From the NCBI GenBank assembly GCA_041752455.1, contig JBGSWL010000008.1, forward strand, positions 1 through 64,000: a stretch of 64,000 bases of DNA. The letters run 5' to 3'. The position numbers and the translations under genes are program-made. Below are positions 35,090 through 44,213 of the stretch, piece by piece (the first letter of the stretch is position 1; every line of letters starts with the position of its first letter). The notes beneath the pieces were generated by a model. The model did no database searches. It was not told the DNA's origin and saw only the letters and a list, made by a program, of their open reading frames with translations. The DNA is from JBGSWL01 sp041752455. GTDB lineage: Bacteria > Pseudomonadota > Alphaproteobacteria > Rhizobiales > Rhizobiaceae.

Positions 35090-35815
35090 GTTGCCCTGAC
35101 GCAAATTCGAGATTCCTGCTTTTATGCCAATGATTTAGCCCGATAACGATCGGTTACGTGCGTGTTACATCTGTCTTCCCAATGTCACAAAACGCCTTCT
35201 TTTTTCAATTTGTATAATATAAACAATAACTTAACCCTCTTTTTTGTCGCAATCCACAGGCGGCGAGTTCAACGACCAACTGACCATTCGCGTCAAGCGA
35301 AATTATCAAAAATATTTCACCAGACGGTCAAAGCGTGCGCCGGCGAAAGAAGCTGTGGAATCCCAGTCAGTTATCTTTTTTGCTGCGAATCAGTGCGGTT
35401 TTTGGGGCTGTTTCGGGACCTTTCAAGCCCCTAAAATTCCCTTAACGGGCTTGTCAGCACCCATCCAATACGGATAGTTTACGGCATCGGACGGGGACGA
35501 CCTCACTCCATCGCAGTCGGAAGACGACCTCAAGTTGCAGCCCCGCGTTGCAGCCACGGGAGCCGTGTATCCTGCGCGATGGCAGTGAAAACAGACAAAA
35601 TTCGGATTCAGCCGGGCTGCAACATGCGTTGTGGCAAGGGCGAGTCTTTGGCTGGAGGGATCGAGCACCGGAGAAGGCATTATCAGGTACGGCGTCAGCC
35701 GTCGGGAACGGTTTACGGAGCAGGTGAGCTACCGAAGACACGAAGACCAGAACTTCAACGCCGGACAACCGCGAGGGCGCGCGGGACCGGCAGCAAAAGG
35801 CGAGAGCAGACAAAC
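35090..35815. promoter_or_regulatory. Long A/T-rich region upstream of dnaA
   Basis: About 725 bp separate the rpsT terminator from the favoured dnaA start. The first half (about 35,150-35,450) is markedly A/T-rich for this genome, with T-runs and the near DnaA-box matches CAATCCACA (about 35,255) and, on the opposite strand, ATTCCACAG (about 35,355). It must include the dnaA promoter; autoregulation by DnaA is plausible. A complete origin is not shown: DnaA boxes are few and imperfect. Confidence 0.5.
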
Positions 35816-37453
35816 ATGCATGGGGAACCCAACCGGTGGACAGAAGACGCATCCGGCCGCACGGCAGCGGCGGGAATGCGCAAGTTGCACCACGGCACCG
35901 ATGGTTTGATATCGGGCATTCTTGGCGCGAAGAACAGCAAACTTGTCGACTGCGCAGCTGTCGGCGACATTTCGGACTTGGGCGACGGCGAGATGGGCAA
36001 GGGCAACAAGGGCAGCGACGGTACGGCGATCTTCGAAAAGGTCTGTACGCAGTTACGCATTCGCCTTGGCGCCGAAGTCTACCAAAGCTGGTTTGGCCGG
36101 CTCAAGCTGGATGAATCGGCGCGTAGCGTCGTTCGCCTATCGGTGCCGACACCGTTCCTGCGCAACTGGATCAACCATCATTACCTTGCGCTGATCCAGG
36201 AACTCTGGACCGTCGAGGAACCGGCACTTCTGCGCATCGAAGTCATCGTTCGCAGCGCCATGCGCGGGCACCCGGGCGAGACACCCGCAACGCGGGCCGG
36301 CGAAGTGGCAAGTGCCGCGGCCCAGCGCGCTCGCGCTGTTGCAGGGCTCCACACCGCCAAGGTACCAACAACCCAGACCGGGACATCGCCGGTTCAAAAG
36401 CAGACCGCTGCGCTCGGCTCGCCCGTCGACAGCCGTTACACGTTCGAGAACTTTGTCGAAGGCGCCTCGAACCGGGTCTGTCTTGCTGCGGCACGGGCTG
36501 CCGTCGAGAAGGGGCCGAATGCTGCCCGCTTCAACCCATTGTTTTTCCACTCCAATGTCGGCCTCGGCAAGACGCACCTGCTGCAGGCGATTGCCAATGC
36601 CGCAAAAGCCAATGATCCGACAAAGCGCGTTGTTTATCTGACCGCCGAGTACTTCATGTGGCGGTTTGCAAGCGCGATCCGCGATCACAATGCCCTCTTG
36701 CTGAAGGAAACGCTGCACGAGATCGATCTCCTGATCATCGATGACATGCAGTTCCTGCAGGGCGAGAAGATCCAATCGGAGTTCTGCCACCTGATCAACA
36801 TGCTGCTCGACAGCGCCCGGCAGATCGTGGTTGCCGCCGACCGTCCGCCGTCGGAACTGGAATCGCTCGATCCGCGCGTCCGCTCGCGTCTGCAGGGCGG
36901 GGTCGCACTCGAGATTGAGACGCCCGACTACGACATGCGCCTCGCCATGCTGGAAAAGCGCCTGGCCGAAGCACGGCGCGATGATGCGTCGCTCGCCATC
37001 AGCGACGACATCCTGCGCCATGTGGCCCGCACGGTGTCGAGTTCGTTCCGCGAGTTGGAAGGGGCGTTCAACCAGCTGGTTTTCCGGCATTCCTTCGAGC
37101 CGAACATCTCGATCGACCGTGTTGATGACATTCTTGGCCATCTGGTGCGTGTTGATGATCGAAAGAAGGTGCGGATCGAAGACATCCAGCGGATCGTGGC
37201 GCAGCACTACAATGTGCCCCGCACCGAACTGCTCTCAAGCCGGCGCACCCGCACGATCGTGCGTCCGCGCCAGATCGCCATGTATCTGTCCAAGACCATG
37301 ACGCCGCGTTCGCTTCCGGAAATCGGACGCCGGTTCGGCGGCAAAGATCACACGACGGTGCTGCATGCGGTCCGCAAGGTGGAATCGCTGATGGCGGAAG
37401 ACAGCAAGCTCTCCAAAGAGCTGGAACTGCTGCGCAGGCTGATCGAAGAATAA
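35816..37453 (+). CDS. dnaA: Chromosomal replication initiator DnaA
   Basis: This 545-residue reading has domain I (FEKVCTQLRIRLGAEVYQSW), a Pro/Ala/Thr-rich linker and the AAA+ domain: YTFENFVEGASNR, Walker A HSNVGLGKTHLLQAIANA, Walker B LLIIDDMQFLQG. The C-terminal DNA-binding helix signature is GGKDHTTVLHAVRKVESL. It binds DnaA boxes and opens the origin. The start is uncertain: ATGs at 35579, 35816 and 35995 are all in frame. The last gives a length nearest other family members, while 35816 follows a GGCGAGAG site. Confidence 0.93.
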   Translation: MHGEPNRWTEDASGRTAAAGMRKLHHGTDGLISGILGAKNSKLVDCAAVGDISDLGDGEMGKGNKGSDGTAIFEKVCTQLRIRLGAEVYQSWFGRLKLDESARSVVRLSVPTPFLRNWINHHYLALIQELWTVEEPALLRIEVIVRSAMRGHPGETPATRAGEVASAAAQRARAVAGLHTAKVPTTQTGTSPVQKQTAALGSPVDSRYTFENFVEGASNRVCLAAARAAVEKGPNAARFNPLFFHSNVGLGKTHLLQAIANAAKANDPTKRVVYLTAEYFMWRFASAIRDHNALLLKETLHEIDLLIIDDMQFLQGEKIQSEFCHLINMLLDSARQIVVAADRPPSELESLDPRVRSRLQGGVALEIETPDYDMRLAMLEKRLAEARRDDASLAISDDILRHVARTVSSSFRELEGAFNQLVFRHSFEPNISIDRVDDILGHLVRVDDRKKVRIEDIQRIVAQHYNVPRTELLSSRRTRTIVRPRQIAMYLSKTMTPRSLPEIGRRFGGKDHTTVLHAVRKVESLMAEDSKLSKELELLRRLIEE

Positions 37454-37507
37454 GACAGAAACGGAGTGCAGTGACAACCGCGCTCCCTTTTCCCCAACCG
37501 AATGGAC

Positions 37508-37541
37508 AGAGCGGCGGCAAACCTTTGCGGCCGCTCTTGCT
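37508..37541 (+). terminator. Intrinsic terminator of dnaA
   Basis: AGAGCGGC pairs with GCCGCTCT, a G-G mismatch follows, then GCAAA pairs with TTTGC around a 2-base loop (probably opened to a larger one); TGCTTTT follows. It lies 55 bp after the dnaA stop. Confidence 0.75.
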
Positions 37542-37628
37542 TTTCATCGGTCGAACCGCCAATTTCGCGGCCCCGGGGGCGGGTGCCGGGACTGTAGCGG
37601 ACCCCCCCTCCTTCTTCATTTTTCTCTT

Positions 37629-37658
37629 CGGCGGCCTTCTTCTCTCGTTGTGGCCGCC
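37629..37658 (+). other. Hairpin in the dnaN leader
   Basis: GGCGGCC and GGCCGCC form a 7-bp perfect stem around a 16-base pyrimidine-rich loop, about 25 bp upstream of the dnaN ATG. It would sit in the dnaN 5' leader and could affect translation. Confidence 0.35.
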
Positions 37659-37682
37659 GGACAGCTGACCGGATCGACACCC

Positions 37683-38801
37683 ATGCGCGTGACCCTTGAG
37701 CGAGCCAATCTTCTCAGATCCCTCAACCACGTTCACCGTGTGGTCGAGCGGCGCAACACGATCCCGATCCTGTCCAACGTGCTGTTGAAAGCTGGTGGTG
37801 CGAGCCTCGAGATGAAGGCGACGGATCTCGATCTCGAAATCAACGAAGCCGCCACGGCGCAGGTCGATCAGGCCGGGGCGACGACCGTTCCTGCCCACCT
37901 GCTCTACGACATCGTGCGCAAGCTTCCCGATGGCGCCGAAGTCATGCTGACCACCGATGCCGATGGCACCACAATGACCGTCATGTCGGGCCGTTCGAAC
38001 TTCAAGCTGCAGTGCCTGCCGCAGTCGGATTTCCCGGAACTGTCAGCCGGGACCTTCACGCATACGTTCCGGCTGGAAAGCACGACGCTGAAGCGGCTGA
38101 TCGAAGCGACGCAGTTTGCCATCTCGACCGAAGAGACCCGCTACTATCTCAACGGCATCTATATCCACACAGCAGAGCGCGAAGGCCGCATCATGCTGCG
38201 CGCCGTTGCAACCGACGGTCACCGGTTGGCGCGCGCCGAAACCGAAGCGCCGGACGGCGCCGAAAACATGCCGGGCATCATCATTCCGCGAAAGACGGTC
38301 GGAGAACTGCAGAAGCTCGTCGACGATCCCGATGTCGTGGTGCTTGTCGAATTGTCGGACACCAAGATCCGCATGACGATCGGCTCGGTTGTCCTGACAT
38401 CCAAGCTGATCGACGGCACGTTCCCGGATTACCAGCGGGTGATCCCGACCGGCAACGACAAGGACATGATGGTCGATCGCCGCCTGTTCACCGATGCGGT
38501 GGATCGGGTGTCGACCGTCTCGTCGGAGCGTGGACGCGCTGTGAAGCTCGCGATCAACGATGGCCAACTCGTTTTGACCGTCAACAATCCCGACAGCGGC
38601 TCGGCGAGCGACGAACTGGCGGTCGACTACGGCAGTGACGCGCTGGAAATCGGTTTCAACGCCCGGTATCTTCTCGACATCGCCAATCAGCTCGATTGCG
38701 CCAACGTGAAGTTCTCGTTTGCCGATGCCGGATCGCCGACATTGATCGAGGATCCGGACGATCGCGATGCACTCTATGTCCTGATGCCGATGCGCGTATG
38801 A
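37683..38801 (+). CDS. dnaN: DNA polymerase III beta subunit (sliding clamp)
   Basis: This 372-residue protein has the three-domain clamp layout: MRVTLERANLLRSLNHVHRV at the N-terminus, VERRNTIPILSNVLLKA near 20, and the C-terminal DDRDALYVLMPMRV. It forms the ring that tethers Pol III and other enzymes to DNA. The start at 37683 matches the conserved N-terminus; an upstream ATG at 37650 would add 11 residues. It is 229 bp after dnaA, beyond a terminator, so it likely has its own promoter. Confidence 0.97.
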   Translation: MRVTLERANLLRSLNHVHRVVERRNTIPILSNVLLKAGGASLEMKATDLDLEINEAATAQVDQAGATTVPAHLLYDIVRKLPDGAEVMLTTDADGTTMTVMSGRSNFKLQCLPQSDFPELSAGTFTHTFRLESTTLKRLIEATQFAISTEETRYYLNGIYIHTAEREGRIMLRAVATDGHRLARAETEAPDGAENMPGIIIPRKTVGELQKLVDDPDVVVLVELSDTKIRMTIGSVVLTSKLIDGTFPDYQRVIPTGNDKDMMVDRRLFTDAVDRVSTVSSERGRAVKLAINDGQLVLTVNNPDSGSASDELAVDYGSDALEIGFNARYLLDIANQLDCANVKFSFADAGSPTLIEDPDDRDALYVLMPMRV

Positions 38802-38832
38802 GGCGCTGACCGGCCGGCAGCGGTGAACGGCC

Positions 38833-40026
38833 ATGGACATGCACACGGAAGCAAACAGCTACGCGGTCGCGATTTTTCTCAGCGGCGTGCAACTGACCGA
38901 TTTTCGCAACTACACCTCGGCACGGCTGGCCCTTGACGGCCGGCATGTGGTGCTGACCGGACCGAACGGGTCCGGCAAGACCAATCTCATGGAAGCGGTA
39001 TCGCTGCTCTCGCCCGGCAGGGGCCTGCGGCGTGCGGCGCTCTCCGACATGGGCCGCGTCGGCGCCACCGGGTTTTCGGTTTTCGCAAGCCTTGTCCAGG
39101 ATGGCGAAACCCATGCGGTCGGCACCGGCACGGCCGGATCGACCACAAGCGAGGATGGTGCCGCGCAGCGCCGCATCCGCATCGACGGCACCAATGCGCG
39201 CACCGCCGACGAACTGCTCGACCTTGCCCGCATCATGTGGCTGACCCCGTCGATGGACGGGCTGTTCACCGGGGCCGCCGGTGACCGTCGCCGGTTTCTC
39301 GACCGCATGGTTCTGGCGATCGATCCGGCCCATGCGCGCCGCGCCGCAGACTATGAAAAAGCCATCCGTCAACGAAATCGCCTTCTGGAACAGCGACCCG
39401 ACAGCCGGACCGACCGGTGGCTGGACGGTATCGAGATCCAGATCGCGGCGCTCGGCTCGGCGATCCTTTCAGCACGCCAGGAACTGATCGGACTATTGGC
39501 AGCCCTGATCGAGGCGGCCAGGCCGACCAGTGCGTTTCCGACCGCGATCCTGCGCATCGATGGCGAACTGGAAGCGATGGCGCGCACCGGTACGCCGGCC
39601 GGCGATCTGGAAACCGAACTGGCGCGGCAACTGCGCGACATGCGCCACCGCGACCGTTCGGCGGGGCGCACCCTTTCAGGACCTCACCGGGCAGACCTGA
39701 CGGTCGCTCATATGGAGAAAGACATCGATGCGGCGCTGTGCTCGACCGGCGAGCAGAAGGCGTTGCTGACCGGCCTGGTGCTTGCCCATGCCAGCCTGAC
39801 TCGGGCGATCAGCGGCATGGCACCGATCCTGCTGCTGGATGAGATTGCCGCGCATCTCGATCCCGTCCGTCGCGCGGCGCTGTTCGACCGCATCCATGCG
39901 CTGGGCGGCCAGTCCTTCATGACCGGAACCGACCGGTCGTTGTTTGACGCACTCGGTGACAGGGCCCAATACTTTCATGTCGAGAATGCCACCGTCACCG
40001 AAATGGACCCGTCTGATGGACACTGA
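38833..40026 (+). CDS. recF: DNA replication and repair protein RecF
   Basis: This 397-residue SMC-like ATPase has Walker A VVLTGPNGSGKTNLMEAVSL near residue 40, the RIMWLTPSMDGLFTGAAGDR segment near 138, signature motif CSTGEQKALLTGLVLAHA and Walker B PILLLDEIAAHLDP near 335. It loads RecA at gaps with RecOR. It is 31 bp after dnaN, in the usual dnaN-recF order; the next gene overlaps its end by 11 bp. Confidence 0.96.
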   Translation: MDMHTEANSYAVAIFLSGVQLTDFRNYTSARLALDGRHVVLTGPNGSGKTNLMEAVSLLSPGRGLRRAALSDMGRVGATGFSVFASLVQDGETHAVGTGTAGSTTSEDGAAQRRIRIDGTNARTADELLDLARIMWLTPSMDGLFTGAAGDRRRFLDRMVLAIDPAHARRAADYEKAIRQRNRLLEQRPDSRTDRWLDGIEIQIAALGSAILSARQELIGLLAALIEAARPTSAFPTAILRIDGELEAMARTGTPAGDLETELARQLRDMRHRDRSAGRTLSGPHRADLTVAHMEKDIDAALCSTGEQKALLTGLVLAHASLTRAISGMAPILLLDEIAAHLDPVRRAALFDRIHALGGQSFMTGTDRSLFDALGDRAQYFHVENATVTEMDPSDGH

Positions 40027-40774
40027 CGCCGCGCTCTCATCGGCCGAGATCGAGCGCTATGGCCGCCACATCATCATGCCGGAGATCGGTGGCGCCGGGC
40101 AGCAAGCGCTCAAACGGTCGTGTGTCGCGGTCATCGGCGCGGGCGGTCTTGGTTCTCCCGTGCTCGCCTATCTTGCTGCAGCGGGCGTCGGGCGCTTGCG
40201 GATCGTCGACGATGACACCGTCTCCCGGTCGAACCTGCAGCGGCAAATCCTGCACCGCACCGAGGATATCGGCCGCGCAAAGACCGAGAGCGCGCGCGAG
40301 GCGATTGTCGCGCTCAATCCGCATGTCAAGGTCGAAGCCATCGCCGAACGCATCACAACAGGAAACGCGATCAGGATGCTGACTGGCGCCGATGTCGTGG
40401 TTGACGGGTCGGACAATTTCGCGACGCGCCTTGCGGTCGCCGATGCTGCCGAAGCGCTGGCCATTCCGCTCGTCACCGGCGCCTTGGGGCGTTTTGACGG
40501 ATCAGTGACGGTGATCCATCCGGCATCGATCCATGATGGCCAGCCCGGTCCGCGCTACCGAGATCTCTTTCCGCAGCTGCCGGATGATGGCGCAATCCCG
40601 ACCTGCGCACAGGCGGGCGTCCTTGGTGCGCTGGCGGGTGTCGTCGGCTCGCTGCAGGCGATCGAAGCGATCAAGCTGATCACCGGCGCGGGCGAACCGC
40701 TGATCGGGCGACTGCTCGCCATCGATGCATTTTCCATGCGTTTCAGGACCATTGGCTACCGCCGCCGACCTTGA
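40016..40774 (+). CDS. MoeB/ThiF-type adenylyltransferase
   Basis: This 252-residue E1-like protein has an ATP-binding VAVIGAGGLGSPVLAYLAAA near residue 37, DDDTVSRSNLQRQILH, DVVVDGSDNFATR and the adenylation-domain cysteine in GAIPTCAQAGVLGA. The family activates the C-terminal Gly of sulfur-carrier proteins (MoaD, ThiS) for molybdopterin or thiamine synthesis. It lacks the paired CxxC zinc motifs of E. coli MoeB, so the exact role is uncertain. ATG 40016 overlaps recF, so it is coupled. Confidence 0.85.
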   Translation: MDTDAALSSAEIERYGRHIIMPEIGGAGQQALKRSCVAVIGAGGLGSPVLAYLAAAGVGRLRIVDDDTVSRSNLQRQILHRTEDIGRAKTESAREAIVALNPHVKVEAIAERITTGNAIRMLTGADVVVDGSDNFATRLAVADAAEALAIPLVTGALGRFDGSVTVIHPASIHDGQPGPRYRDLFPQLPDDGAIPTCAQAGVLGALAGVVGSLQAIEAIKLITGAGEPLIGRLLAIDAFSMRFRTIGYRRRP

Positions 40775-40857
40775 CGGACAGGCACAGGGACTTAGGTTCA
40801 AAGCATCCACAGGCGCCCGGGACAAGGCGCAGCATCCACTTCACAAGGGGTTCGTTC

Positions 40858-41166
40858 ATGTTCGCCATGGCCTTTTTTCTGACGTTGCTGGCCGCCGTCA
40901 ATCTTGCTGTCGCCTATCTCTGGCTTTGCCAGCGCGCGCTTGAAAAGTCGCTGTCACCCACGCGCACGATCTGGCCGGCAATTGTTCCGGTCCGTCGCCC
41001 CGTCGCCAAAGCTGAGCCGGCGCGCGCAATGTATGATGGTGGCGTGCTCGATCCGATCGAAATGCCCGCAACGGCCCCCGCCGTCATGGCCATGACAGAA
41101 CCGGCACCGGTGGCCCCGGCTGTCAAGCCCAAGGCTGCGCCGCGCGCCCGCAAGCCCAAGGCCTGA
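40858..41166 (+). CDS. Small single-helix membrane protein, unrecognised
   Basis: This 102-residue protein has an N-terminal membrane helix (AFFLTLLAAVNLAVAYLWL) and a Pro/Ala/Lys-rich tail ending in APRARKPKA, probably disordered. No family recognised. AAGGGG precedes the ATG at 40858. It follows the MoeB-like gene by 83 bp. Confidence 0.6.
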   Translation: MFAMAFFLTLLAAVNLAVAYLWLCQRALEKSLSPTRTIWPAIVPVRRPVAKAEPARAMYDGGVLDPIEMPATAPAVMAMTEPAPVAPAVKPKAAPRARKPKA

Positions 41167-41242
41167 AAAGTCCAAGGCCTGACCAAAGCAACATCTTCCG
41201 CGGGCCCGAACTGCTGCCGAACGCGAAAAGCGGCAGCGGTTT

Positions 41243-42238
41243 TCACACCATGGATGGCAGGATGCGATTGGGTGGCCGGTCACCGCCGGCCATCATGCGG
41301 ATGTTGATGATGACCTTTTCGCCCATCTCGATCCGGCCTTCGATGGTTGCCGAACTCATGTGAGGCGTCAGCACCACCTTGCCGGCGGCTGCCAGCTTGC
41401 AAAGCCGGTCGTTGACCACGGGCTCATGCTCGAACACATCCAGACCGGCTCCAGCAAGACGCCCGTCTTCCAGCAGTCGGACCAGCGCCTCTTCGTCGAT
41501 GATCTCGCCGCGGGCCGTGTTGACGATGAAGGCCGTCGGCTGGAGCAATTCGAGCCGGCGTGCCGACAGGAGATGGTATGTGGCCGGCGTGTAGGGACAA
41601 TTGACCGACACGATGTCCATTCGCGCCAGCATCTGGTCGAGGCTTTCCCAAAAAGTAGCGCCGAGTTCGGCTTCGATCGACGCGGGCGCACGGGTCCGGT
41701 TGTGATAGTGGATCGACAGGCCGAAGGCGCGGGCGCGCCGGGCGACAGCCGTCCCGATCCGGCCCATGCCGACAATGCCGAGCCGCTTGCCGTGGATGCG
41801 GCGTCCGAGCATCCAGGTCGGCGACCAGCCATGCCAGTTGTCTTCGCCGACAAGGTAGCCTGCGCCCTCGACGATGCGGCGCGGCGCGGCGAGGATCAGC
41901 GCCATGGTCATGTCGGCGGTGTCTTCGGACAGGACATCGGGTGTGTTGGTGACGGTGATCCCGGCCTCGTGGGCAGCTTTCACATCGATGTTGTCGACGC
42001 CATTGCCGAAGTTGGCGATCAGTTTGAGGCGAGGCCCGGCAGCGGCGATCAACTCTCGGTCGATCCGGTCGGTGACGGTCGGCACGAGGGCATCGGCCTT
42101 GCCGAGGGCGTCGGCCAGCGCCTTGCGATCAAACGGCATGTCGGAGGCGTTGAACTGGACATCGAACAGTTCGCGCATCCGCGCTTCGACCGGATCTGGC
42201 AACCGACGGGTGACGATGACAAAAGGCTTTTTATCCAA
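41243..42238 (-). CDS. D-isomer 2-hydroxyacid dehydrogenase (glyoxylate/hydroxypyruvate reductase-like)
   Basis: This 331-residue NAD(P)-dependent enzyme has the substrate-domain LIANFGNGVDNIDVKAAHEA region, the Rossmann motif LGIVGMGRIGTAVARRARAF near residue 150, the catalytic Arg in VNTARGEIIDEEAL, the Glu in DVFEHEPVVNDRL and the His of LTPHMSSATIEGR. It reduces a small 2-oxoacid such as glyoxylate or hydroxypyruvate. No ATG fits the expected N-terminus; a TTG at 42238 (TTG-GAT-AAA) gives family length, and the longer frame from 42379 adds 47 implausible residues. Confidence 0.85.
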   Translation of the reverse strand: MDKKPFVIVTRRLPDPVEARMRELFDVQFNASDMPFDRKALADALGKADALVPTVTDRIDRELIAAAGPRLKLIANFGNGVDNIDVKAAHEAGITVTNTPDVLSEDTADMTMALILAAPRRIVEGAGYLVGEDNWHGWSPTWMLGRRIHGKRLGIVGMGRIGTAVARRARAFGLSIHYHNRTRAPASIEAELGATFWESLDQMLARMDIVSVNCPYTPATYHLLSARRLELLQPTAFIVNTARGEIIDEEALVRLLEDGRLAGAGLDVFEHEPVVNDRLCKLAAAGKVVLTPHMSSATIEGRIEMGEKVIINIRMMAGGDRPPNRILPSMV

Positions 42239-42448
42239 GGTTTCTGCGCGTCCCTGTGGGTCCTTGATCGGCTGATAACACTGGCACGAACGCCCATTCG
42301 TTGACAGGGCGTTAACCAAGGTCTGCCACGGTAAGCTTCCGTAACGGCCCTTGTCTAGCAAGCGAGCCGCCACGTGCAAAGGCCCCTTGATCCGTCAATC
42401 CGGTCATTGCCGAGGGGCTGCCGAGCCGTTCGAAGAGGGAGTTTGACC

Positions 42449-43021
42449 ATGCAAAGCGCACGCCCTGCCCTGATGCCGGCCCTGCTTCTGGCCGTTGCCG
42501 TGACCTTGAGCGCATTGACCGCCCCGGCGCCGGCCCATGCCCAGACCACCGGCTCGATCCAGCGCGGCCCCAGCGGCCTGCCTTTGCCGCGCTTTGTCAG
42601 CCTGAAGGCCGAGCGGGTCAATTTGCGCGTCGGCCCCGGCAAGGAATATGCGGTCACATGGCGCTACATGAAGGCTGGTGTGCCGCTCGAAATCATCCAG
42701 GAATTCGATACCTGGCGCCGGGTGCGCGATGCGCAAGGCGATACGGGTTGGGTGCATGGCTCGCTTCTGTCGGGCTCGCGCACGGCCATCGTGTCGCCGT
42801 GGCTCGGGCAGGAAGCCCGCGAAAGCCGCACGACGCTTTATTCCGAAGCGCGTTCGGGCGCCGAGCCTGTCGCCCTTTTGGAACCGGGCGTCATGGGCAG
42901 GATCGCCAAATGCGATGGGGCCTGGTGCGAAATGCAGGTCGACCATGCCGGGCGCACGCTGAAGGGCTTTGCCGTCCAAGCTGACCTCTGGGGAGCCTAT
43001 CCGGACGAAACCTTCGAGTAG
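42449..43021 (+). CDS. Exported SH3-domain protein
   Basis: This 190-residue protein has a signal peptide (cleavage near APAHAQTT). Two tandem bacterial SH3-type regions follow: LKAERVNLRVGPGKEYAVTW near 55 with the DTGWVHGSLLSG turn, and a second one in the EARSGAEPVALLEPGV-like part near 135. Such domains bind peptidoglycan or envelope ligands. GAGGGAG precedes the ATG. It is divergent from the hydroxyacid dehydrogenase and convergent with irr. Confidence 0.85.
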   Translation: MQSARPALMPALLLAVAVTLSALTAPAPAHAQTTGSIQRGPSGLPLPRFVSLKAERVNLRVGPGKEYAVTWRYMKAGVPLEIIQEFDTWRRVRDAQGDTGWVHGSLLSGSRTAIVSPWLGQEARESRTTLYSEARSGAEPVALLEPGVMGRIAKCDGAWCEMQVDHAGRTLKGFAVQADLWGAYPDETFE

Positions 43022-43029
43022 GATCAGCG

Positions 43030-43479
43030 CTACTTCCGCGTCACGGGGCGCAGGCGAACCACCACATCCACATGGGCGATTTCCATGCCTTCCGGCGGCT
43101 CCGGCAGGTTTGATACCGTGATCATGCCATCGGGCACGTCAAGCACTTCATTGGTCGACTGGACGAAGAAGTGGTGGTGATCGGTGATGTTGGTGTCGAA
43201 ATAGGTTTTCTGGCCTTCGACCGAGAGAATGCGCAAAAGGCCGGCTTCGGTGAACTGGTGAAGGGTATTGTACACGGTGGCGAGTGAAACGCCGGCGCCC
43301 CTGTCGCACGCCTGCCGGTGCAGGTCTTCAGCGGCCACGTGGCGATCTTCGCCAATGAACAGCAATTCGGCGAGCGCAATGCGCTGGCGTGTCGGGCGCA
43401 GGCCGACATTGCGCAGGATGCTGCGAACATCCGGCTTTGCCGCTTTCTCGATGCCTGTTGAAGGACAAGCTGTGTCCAT
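43030..43479 (-). CDS. irr: Iron response regulator Irr (Fur superfamily)
   Basis: This 149-residue regulator has the Fur-family winged helix (RPTRQRIALAELLF, GVSLATVYNTLHQFTEAGLL) and the Irr-specific DTNITDHHHFF histidine cluster near residue 95. In rhizobia Irr represses iron-consuming genes such as heme synthesis under iron limitation and is degraded on heme binding. Its position immediately upstream of and divergent from fabA-fabB-fabI is a conserved rhizobial arrangement. A promoter is seen at 43525-43553. Confidence 0.93.
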   Translation of the reverse strand: MDTACPSTGIEKAAKPDVRSILRNVGLRPTRQRIALAELLFIGEDRHVAAEDLHRQACDRGAGVSLATVYNTLHQFTEAGLLRILSVEGQKTYFDTNITDHHHFFVQSTNEVLDVPDGMITVSNLPEPPEGMEIAHVDVVVRLRPVTRK

Positions 43480-43524
43480 TGCGTGCCTCCGCCGGGGCTC
43501 ATCCTGCCCCCATTTCCGTCACAA

Positions 43525-43553
43525 GATATATTGACCCTCCCAAAGCTAATCAA
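43525..43553 (-). promoter_or_regulatory. Candidate irr promoter
   Basis: On the minus strand TTGATT (43553-43548), a 17-bp spacer, and TATATC (43530-43525). It lies about 45 bp upstream of the irr ATG. Confidence 0.65.
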
Positions 43554-43663
43554 TAGCGGCCCTTGACGCGGGGCCAAGCGAGCGGCATTGCCTGCCCAAG
43601 CAGACAAGCAGGTACCGTCAGCAACGAGGACGGAAACCGGCCGACGATCGGGGGAAGCCGACA

Positions 43664-44179
43664 ATGACCGAGCGCAAGACCAGCTACACCTACGAGGACC
43701 TGCTCGCCTGCGGGCGCGGGGAATTGTTCGGCCCGGGCAATGCACAGCTCCCTGCGCCGCCGATGCTGATGTTTGATCGGATCACGCAGGTGTCTGAAAC
43801 CGGCGGTGCCTTCGACAAGGGCTTCATCCGCGCCGAACTCGACATCAAGCCGGACCTCTGGTTCTTCCCCTGCCACTTCATCGGCAACGAGATCATGCCC
43901 GGGTGCCTTGGTCTTGATGCGATGTGGCAGTTGACGGGCTTTTACCTCGGATGGCTTGGCGAGCCGGGCTACGGCATGGCGCTGTCGACCGGCGAGGTGA
44001 AGTTCAAGGGCATGGTGACACCGCGCACCGGCCTCGTCGAATATGGCATCGACTTCAAGCGCGTGATGCGCGGGCGCCTTGTTCTTGGTATTGCCGATGG
44101 CTGGTTGAAAGCCGACGGAAACACCATTTACCAGGCGACAGACCTGAAGGTCGGCCTATCGAAGGAAAAGGCGTCCTGA
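43664..44179 (+). CDS. fabA: 3-hydroxydecanoyl-[ACP] dehydratase/isomerase FabA
   Basis: This 171-residue hot-dog-fold enzyme has its catalytic His in LWFFPCHFIGNEIMPGCLGL near residue 70 and the aspartate-containing LDAMWQLTGFYL. It dehydrates 3-hydroxydecanoyl-ACP and isomerises it to the cis-3 form, the branch point of anaerobic unsaturated fatty-acid synthesis. GGGGAAG precedes the ATG. First gene of fabA-fabB-fabI, divergent from irr. Confidence 0.97.
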   Translation: MTERKTSYTYEDLLACGRGELFGPGNAQLPAPPMLMFDRITQVSETGGAFDKGFIRAELDIKPDLWFFPCHFIGNEIMPGCLGLDAMWQLTGFYLGWLGEPGYGMALSTGEVKFKGMVTPRTGLVEYGIDFKRVMRGRLVLGIADGWLKADGNTIYQATDLKVGLSKEKAS

Positions 44180-44213
44180 AACGCCGCCCGGAATTTCAGA
44201 CAAGGATGAAACC

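Noticed and set aside
35240..35380. Full replication origin next to dnaA
   Set aside because: Only two imperfect DnaA-box-like sequences were seen; in many alphaproteobacteria the origin lies near hemE instead.
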